DNA of 8,269 nucleotides from Fimenecus sp052273845 (GTDB lineage: Bacteria > Bacillota > Clostridia > Oscillospirales > Acutalibacteraceae). The notes beneath the pieces are model-generated. The model searched no databases, was not told where the DNA came from, and saw only the letters and a program-made list of their open reading frames with translations. The translations under genes were made by a program, and so were the position numbers. Below, piece by piece: positions 4,693 through 8,269 of this stretch. How positions within the stretch are numbered: the stretch's first letter is position 1; every line of letters starts with the position of its first letter. Location of the stretch: assembly GCA_052273845.1 (NCBI GenBank), contig DAVZHM010000082.1, positions 1 to 8,269 of the forward strand, read 5' to 3'.

Positions 4693-6027
4693 GTGTACGA
4701 ACAAGTACTTGCATTGTTGGAAGAAAAAAAATATCCGGACTTAAAAGCATTATTGTCCGAAATGAACGAGGCGGATATTGCCGCGATTTTTGCGGATTTG
4801 CCGCCCGAAAAACTGCCGCTTGTCTATCGCATTTTGCCGAAAGAACTTGCCGCTGAGGTGTTCGTAAATATGGACTCCGACGCGCAGGAATTGCTCATTC
4901 GCGCGTTCAGCGATAACGAGTTGCGCGAGGTCTTGGAAGAGTTGTATGTGGACGACGCGGTCGATATTATCGAAGAAATGCCCGCCACCGTCGTAAAGCG
5001 CATTCTTTGGCATACAGACCCCGAGGTGCGCAAAAGCATCAACGAAATTCTGCAATATCCCGAAGATTCCGCCGGCAGTTTGATGACCATTGAATATGTG
5101 GACTTGAAAAAGTATATGACCGTGGACGATGCGTTTACGCGCATTCGCCGCACGGGCGTAGATAAAGAAACCATTTATATCTGTTATGTCACCGATGAAA
5201 ACCGCAAATTGCTCGGGATTGTGACGGTCAAAGATTTGCTGCTCGCCGAGAAAAGCAAAAAAATCTTTGAGATTATGGATACCAACATCATCTCCACCAA
5301 TACGCTTGAAGATAAGGAAATCGTCGCGGACAAGTTCCAAAAATATGACCTTTTGGCACTTCCCGTGGTGGACCAGGAAAACCGTTTGGTCGGCATCATC
5401 ACCATTGACGACGCAATGGACGTCTTGCAGGACGAAAACACCGAGGACATCGAAAAAATGGCGGCAATTACGCCGACGGACAAGCCCTATCTCAAAATGA
5501 GCGTGTTTGAAACCTACAAAAAGCGCATTCCGTGGTTGATGCTGTTGATGGTTTCGGCAACCTTTACGGGAAAAATCATTCAGCATTTTGAGTCTGCTTT
5601 GCAAGCTTATGTGATTCTCACGTCCTTTATTCCTATGTTGATGGATACCGGTGGTAACTGTGGCGGTCAGGCTTCGGTTACGGTGATTCGCGGTCTGTCT
5701 TTGGGCGAAGTTGAATTCCGCGATACTTTTAAGGTGATTTGGAAAGAGCTTCGCATTGCTTTGCTGTGCGGGGTAACCTTGGCGGCAGTGAATTTCATAA
5801 AACTAATGGTTCTTGACCGCGTGACACTGGCGGTTGCTGCCGTTGTTTGCTCAACAATGATTTTGACAATCGTTTTGGCAAAGTTTATCGGTTGTACCTT
5901 GCCGATTTTAGCCAAACGTATTCATTTGGACCCTGCAGTTATGGCAAGTCCGTTTATCACAACGATTGTAGACGCTTTGTCTTTGCTCATTTATTTCCGC
6001 GTCGCTTCGGGCGTATTGCATTTATAA
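4693..6027 (+). CDS. mgtE: Magnesium transporter MgtE (CBS-domain Mg2+ channel)
   Basis: MgtE is a homodimeric, Mg2+-gated channel for Mg2+ uptake in the cytoplasmic membrane. The 444-residue product (family about 450) has the N-terminal helical domain (about 1-125), the YPEDSAGSLMT linker (122-132), two CBS domains (about 133-195 and 196-256, with YVTDENRKLLGIVTVKDLL and PVVDQENRLVGIITIDDAMD), the acidic connecting plug helix, and a five-helix membrane domain (about 280-442). The pore signature SFIPMLMDTGGNCGGQASVT is at 311-330, and Asp427 in TTIVDALSLLIYF matches the pore Mg2+-site Asp of characterised MgtE. The start is GTG: AGGAGGG lies 7 bases upstream, and no better ATG exists. The acidic N and CBS domains are expected to bind Mg2+ and close the channel when the cell is replete, while the M-box limits transcription under the same condition. 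Confidence 0.97.
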   Translation: MYEQVLALLEEKKYPDLKALLSEMNEADIAAIFADLPPEKLPLVYRILPKELAAEVFVNMDSDAQELLIRAFSDNELREVLEELYVDDAVDIIEEMPATVVKRILWHTDPEVRKSINEILQYPEDSAGSLMTIEYVDLKKYMTVDDAFTRIRRTGVDKETIYICYVTDENRKLLGIVTVKDLLLAEKSKKIFEIMDTNIISTNTLEDKEIVADKFQKYDLLALPVVDQENRLVGIITIDDAMDVLQDENTEDIEKMAAITPTDKPYLKMSVFETYKKRIPWLMLLMVSATFTGKIIQHFESALQAYVILTSFIPMLMDTGGNCGGQASVTVIRGLSLGEVEFRDTFKVIWKELRIALLCGVTLAAVNFIKLMVLDRVTLAVAAVVCSTMILTIVLAKFIGCTLPILAKRIHLDPAVMASPFITTIVDALSLLIYFRVASGVLHL

Positions 6028-6037
6028 AATATTGCTG

Positions 6038-6067
6038 AACAGCCTCTTTTCAAAGGGGCTGTTTTTT
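6038..6067 (+). terminator. Rho-independent terminator of mgtE
   Basis: AACAGCCTCTT pairs with AAGGGGCTGTT-type sequence (11-12 bp with one G-U pair and a 2-4 nt loop), followed by TTTTTT at 6062-6067, 10 bp after the mgtE stop. Confidence 0.93.
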
Positions 6068-6080
6068 ATTTCTCTTTTCC

Positions 6081-6109
6081 TTGACATTTTCCGCAACTTT
6101 TTTTATAGT
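6081..6109 (+). promoter_or_regulatory. Sigma-A promoter of the alpha/beta hydrolase gene
   Basis: TTGACA (6081-6086) and TATAGT (6104-6109) with a 17-bp spacer rich in T. The predicted start near 6116 gives a very short leader, so the hydrolase gene is an independent unit after the mgtE terminator. Confidence 0.9.
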
Positions 6110-6128
6110 TATGGTAAGAAGATAGGGG

Positions 6129-6824
6129 ATGTGCGTTTTGGATGGAATCAAATTGCATTATTCTGAAAAAGGCGAGGGGAAACCGCTGATTCTACTGCAC
6201 GGAAACGGCGGCACACTCGAATATTTTACAAATCAAATCGAGTATTTCTCAAAAAACTATCGCGTTTTTGCCGTAGAAACCCGCGGGCACGGGCAGTCTC
6301 CGCGCGGCACCGCGCCGTTTACCATGCGGCAATTTGCCGATGACCTTTCTTCGTTTATGGATACACACGCGATTGAAAAAGCACATATTTTGGGTTTTTC
6401 CGACGGCGGCAACATCGCGCTGACCTTTGCGCTGCAATATCCCGAACGCGTGGACAAACTGATTGTGAACGGCGCAAATTTACATACGGGCGGCGTCAAA
6501 CGGCGGTATCAAATCCCCATAGAAATCGGCTATCGGCTCGCGAAGCGGTGCGCATCAAAAAGCCCCGAAGCCAAACGGAAATATGAACTGCTTTCCCTCA
6601 TGGTCGATGAGCCGAATTTGACTTTTGCGCAAATGCAATCTTTAACTATGCCGACGCTCGTTATCGTCGGTTCAAACGATATGATTAAAGCCTCGCACTC
6701 CCGCAAAATGGCAGCCGCGTTGCCGAATGCAACTTCCGTTACACTCAAAGGCGGGCATTGCATTGCCAAAGACACCCCGCAAGCCTTTAACGCCGCGGCG
6801 GAAGAATTTCTCAGTGATAGGTAA
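6129..6824 (+). CDS. Alpha/beta hydrolase, substrate unknown
   Basis: This is a cytoplasmic alpha/beta-hydrolase-fold enzyme with no signal peptide. Numbering from the ATG at 6129, it has the oxyanion-loop motif LLHGNGG (22-28), the nucleophile elbow GFSDGG (Ser91), the acid in VGSNDMI (Asp184) and the catalytic His in KGGHCI (His210), so the triad is complete. The 231-residue length is short for the fold: the cap between about 120 and 165 is a single helical segment with many Lys/Arg. The start is uncertain: AGGGG directly abuts the ATG at 6129, while a TTG at 6138 sits 9 bases after it and would give MDGIKLHYSEKG, a common N terminus in this family. A near-consensus promoter lies just upstream, so it is a single-gene unit. 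Esterase, lipase-like and C-C hydrolase roles cannot be distinguished. Confidence 0.9.
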   Translation: MCVLDGIKLHYSEKGEGKPLILLHGNGGTLEYFTNQIEYFSKNYRVFAVETRGHGQSPRGTAPFTMRQFADDLSSFMDTHAIEKAHILGFSDGGNIALTFALQYPERVDKLIVNGANLHTGGVKRRYQIPIEIGYRLAKRCASKSPEAKRKYELLSLMVDEPNLTFAQMQSLTMPTLVIVGSNDMIKASHSRKMAAALPNATSVTLKGGHCIAKDTPQAFNAAAEEFLSDR

Positions 6825-6898
6825 CTCCTTTTGCTTGCCGCTGTAAAAATGCACAAAAGCACCTTTAAGAATGCCGCCTTTTTGTTCAGAGAACCAAA

Positions 6899-6916
6899 GT
6901 GTTAATTTTTTAACAA
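6899..6916. promoter_or_regulatory. rex: Rex operator 1 (upstream)
   Basis: GTGTTAATTTTTTAACAA matches the Rex operator consensus TTGTTAAnnnnTTAACAA at all but the first fixed position: the inner arms TGTTAA and TTAACA are perfectly symmetric around TTTT. It ends 7 bp before the second operator and lies upstream of the -35 box, about 75 bp before rex. Confidence 0.85.
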
Positions 6917-6923
6917 AACGCCA

Positions 6924-6941
6924 TTGACAAACTTTTAACAA
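6924..6941. promoter_or_regulatory. rex: Rex operator 2, overlapping the -35 box
   Basis: TTGACAAACTTTTAACAA has one perfect half-site (TTAACAA) and one with two substitutions (TTGACAA for TTGTTAA). Those substitutions make the left half a perfect -35 hexamer, so Rex bound here would directly block RNA polymerase. Centre-to-centre distance to operator 1 is 25 bp. Confidence 0.75.
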
Positions 6942-6952
6942 GCGAGTATTAT
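6924..6952 (+). promoter_or_regulatory. Sigma-A promoter of the rex-adhE operon
   Basis: TTGACA (6924-6929) and TATTAT (6947-6952), 17-bp spacer. The predicted start is near 6959, giving a leader of about 33 nt. It is the only good promoter before rex and presumably drives adhE as well. Confidence 0.88.
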
Positions 6953-6954
6953 GA

Positions 6955-6976
6955 TATCAATACGAAAATACTGATA
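6955..6976 (+). repeat. Inverted repeat in the rex 5' leader
   Basis: TATCAATA (6955-6962) and TACTGATA (6969-6976) form an imperfect palindrome (7 of 8 pairs, 6-nt spacer CGAAAA) between the -10 box and the RBS AGGAG (6976-6980). It could be a third protein-binding site or a small AU-rich RNA hairpin abutting the RBS. It does not resemble the Rex consensus. Confidence 0.4.
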
Positions 6977-6991
6977 GGAGCGAAAAGCCGT

Positions 6992-7657
6992 ATGCGCGAT
7001 ACACCTTCTTCTGTGCAGGGCATTTCCAAACAGGCACTTTTGCGTCTGCCTTATTATTTGAACTATTTAAAATTGCTTCAAAAAGAGGGGACCGCGTTTG
7101 TGTCTGCGCCGAAAATCGCCGCCGCGCTTTCTCTCAATGAGGTGCAGGTGCGTAAGGACATCGCTTATGTCAGTTCGTGTGCAGGCAAACCGAAAACCGG
7201 CTTTGAAGTGAATTTGTTGATTCGCGATTTGGAGTCATTTTTGGGCTATGACAACGTCAATGAAGCGATTTTGGTCGGCGCAGGGCTTTTGGGGCGTTCG
7301 CTTTTGGGATACAAAGGCTTTTCCGAGTACGGTATCCACATTGTAGCGGCGTTTGACAGTGACTCGGCGCTTCCCGAACTTCGGTTTGACGGGGAACAGC
7401 GGATTTTTCCGATGGAAAAACTCGAAGACCTCTGTCGGCGGCTGTGCGTACATATCGGCATCATTTGCGTGCCGAGTGAGAGCGCACAGGCGGTTTGCGA
7501 CCGTCTGGTTGCCTGCGGAATCCGCGCGATATGGAATTTTGCACCGACGCACTTGACCGTTCCCGACGGGGTGCTTCTGCAAAACGAAAATATTGCGTCG
7601 TCGTTGGCGGTTTTGTCAGCGCATCTAAAACAGTCTATGATAAATCCATCCGAATAA
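6992..7657 (+). CDS. rex: Redox-sensing transcriptional repressor Rex
   Basis: Rex is a homodimeric repressor that leaves DNA when NADH binds, releasing fermentation genes at high NADH/NAD+. The 221-residue product shows the N-terminal winged helix (about 10-82) with the recognition segment NEVQVRKDIAYV (49-60), the Rossmann domain starting ILVGAGLLGRSLLGYKGF (93-110; GxGxxG at 96-101), IVAAFDSD after beta-2 (117-124), IICVPSESAQAVCD, WNFAPTHLTVP and the C-terminal domain-swapped helix (about 198-215). The wing reads SSCAGKPKTGFEV instead of the usual FGEFGKRGVGY, placing it in a divergent clostridial Rex subgroup; DNA-binding residues otherwise look intact. Start ATG has AGGAG 11 bases upstream. 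Two Rex-type operators precede it, so autorepression is expected. adhE follows after 19 bp and is the presumed main target. Confidence 0.95.
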   Translation: MRDTPSSVQGISKQALLRLPYYLNYLKLLQKEGTAFVSAPKIAAALSLNEVQVRKDIAYVSSCAGKPKTGFEVNLLIRDLESFLGYDNVNEAILVGAGLLGRSLLGYKGFSEYGIHIVAAFDSDSALPELRFDGEQRIFPMEKLEDLCRRLCVHIGIICVPSESAQAVCDRLVACGIRAIWNFAPTHLTVPDGVLLQNENIASSLAVLSAHLKQSMINPSE

Positions 7658-7676
7658 AAAAGGAGACATCAGAACC

Positions 7677-8269
7677 ATGGAAAAAGCAAAAACTTACGAA
7701 ATTGTGGATTCCGTTGAGATGCTTGAAAAAGCATTGAAGCGTGTCCGTGAAGCACAGGCGATTTTCGCCACCTATTCCCAAGAGCAGGTGGACAAAATCT
7801 TCCGTGCGGCGGCAATCGCAGCGAACAAAGCACGTATTCCGCTTGCCAAAATGGCGGTGGAAGAGACCGGCATGGGCGTTGTGGAAGACAAGGTCATTAA
7901 GAATCACTATGCCGCTGAGTATATTTACAACGCGTACAAAAACACCAAGACTTGCGGCGTGATTGAAGAAGATACCGCATTCGGCACCAAAAAGATTGCC
8001 GAGCCCATCGGCGTAGTTGCGGCGGTTATTCCGACCACCAACCCGACTTCGACCGCTATTTTCAAAACCCTGATTTCTCTGAAAACCCGCAACGGCATCA
8101 TCATCAGCCCCCATCCGCGTGCAAAAGCTTCGACCATTGCGGCGGCAAAGGTTGTTTTGGAAGCGGCAGTCCAAGCAGGCGCTCCCGAAGGCATCATTGA
8201 CTGGATTGACATTCCCTCTTTGGAAATGACCAATATGCTGATGAAAGAAGCCGACATTATCCTCGCCAC
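7677..8269 (+). CDS. adhE: Bifunctional acetaldehyde-CoA/alcohol dehydrogenase AdhE, N-terminal 197 residues (3' end outside window)
   Basis: AdhE reduces acetyl-CoA to acetaldehyde and then ethanol, using two NADH, in the cytoplasm, often as long spirosome filaments. The visible part is the start of the aldehyde-dehydrogenase half: FATYSQEQVDKIFRAAA (30-46), MAVEETGMGVVEDKVIKNHY (59-78), TCGVIEEDTAFG (92-103), IAEPIGVVAAVIPTTNPTST (107-126), SLKTRNGIIISPHPRAK (134-150) and GAPEGIIDWID. These are AdhE-like throughout. The catalytic Cys and the iron-dependent alcohol dehydrogenase half lie beyond the window, so full bifunctionality (about 870 aa) cannot be confirmed; a stand-alone acetaldehyde dehydrogenase is less likely by sequence. 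AAGGAG precedes the ATG by 11-12 bases, and rex ends 19 bp upstream, so the two are co-transcribed under Rex control. Confidence 0.94.
   Translation, partial: MEKAKTYEIVDSVEMLEKALKRVREAQAIFATYSQEQVDKIFRAAAIAANKARIPLAKMAVEETGMGVVEDKVIKNHYAAEYIYNAYKNTKTCGVIEEDTAFGTKKIAEPIGVVAAVIPTTNPTSTAIFKTLISLKTRNGIIISPHPRAKASTIAAAKVVLEAAVQAGAPEGIIDWIDIPSLEMTNMLMKEADIILA

Larger units (their letters stand above)
6825..6991 (+). other. rex upstream region
   Basis: Between the hydrolase stop and rex there is no strong terminator; only short weak hairpins occur in 6830-6890. The right half holds two Rex-type operators, a promoter and a 5'-leader inverted repeat, each listed separately. Confidence 0.6.

Noticed and set aside
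4750..5604. 284-codon open frame antisense to mgtE
   Set aside because: Shadow frame: composition mirrors mgtE codons, no RBS, and mgtE is unmistakable on the other strand.
1..8269. Mobile element, phage, CRISPR or defence system
   Set aside because: No transposase, integrase, regular repeat array, toxin-antitoxin pair or foreign-looking composition is seen on either strand.

Overview
The window is about 8.3 kb of chromosome from a strictly fermentative, low-to-mid GC Bacillota, most likely a member of the Clostridia (gut or rumen type). The evidence is a clostridial pyruvate:ferredoxin oxidoreductase, AdhE with a Rex repressor, an M-box riboswitch in front of mgtE, strong AGGAG-type ribosome binding sites and near-consensus sigma-A promoters, four of them with exactly 17-bp spacers. 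Species cannot be named from the sequence. The genes look like ordinary vertically inherited housekeeping and energy genes. I see no phage, IS element, CRISPR array or defence system.

Left part (1-3316): the window opens inside a long pyruvate:ferredoxin oxidoreductase gene (nifJ), which ends in a strong hairpin terminator that can also serve the opposite strand. Facing it is a two-gene minus-strand operon: a TfoX N-terminal-domain protein followed by trmO, a tRNA m6t6A37 methyltransferase.

Middle (3317-4222): a gene-free stretch of about 440 bp holds G-rich inverted-repeat elements of a dispersed intergenic type. Next comes a minus-strand tRNA-Leu(UAA) with encoded CCA, its own terminator and a perfect consensus promoter. 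Divergent from it is an 83-residue protein that matches only one internal segment of the fatty-acid kinase subunit FakA.

Magnesium unit (4258-6067): a consensus promoter, an M-box (ykoK leader) Mg2+ riboswitch and a rho-independent terminator lead into a 29-codon leader ORF with an excellent RBS and a Glu-Pro-Asn-Pro-Pro run, then the CBS-domain Mg2+ channel mgtE and its terminator. The leader ORF lies between riboswitch and transporter and recalls the proline-rich MgtL leader of enterobacterial mgtA. It is the most promising candidate for an undescribed regulatory layer here.

Right part (6081-8269): a monocistronic alpha/beta hydrolase is followed by a rex-adhE operon. The rex promoter carries two Rex-type operators (TTGTTAAnnnnTTAACAA-like). 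One covers the -35 box, so Rex probably represses itself and adhE until NADH accumulates. PFOR (pyruvate to acetyl-CoA plus reduced ferredoxin) and AdhE (acetyl-CoA to ethanol, reoxidising NADH) are consecutive parts of the same fermentation, with Rex as the redox sensor. adhE runs off the right edge.
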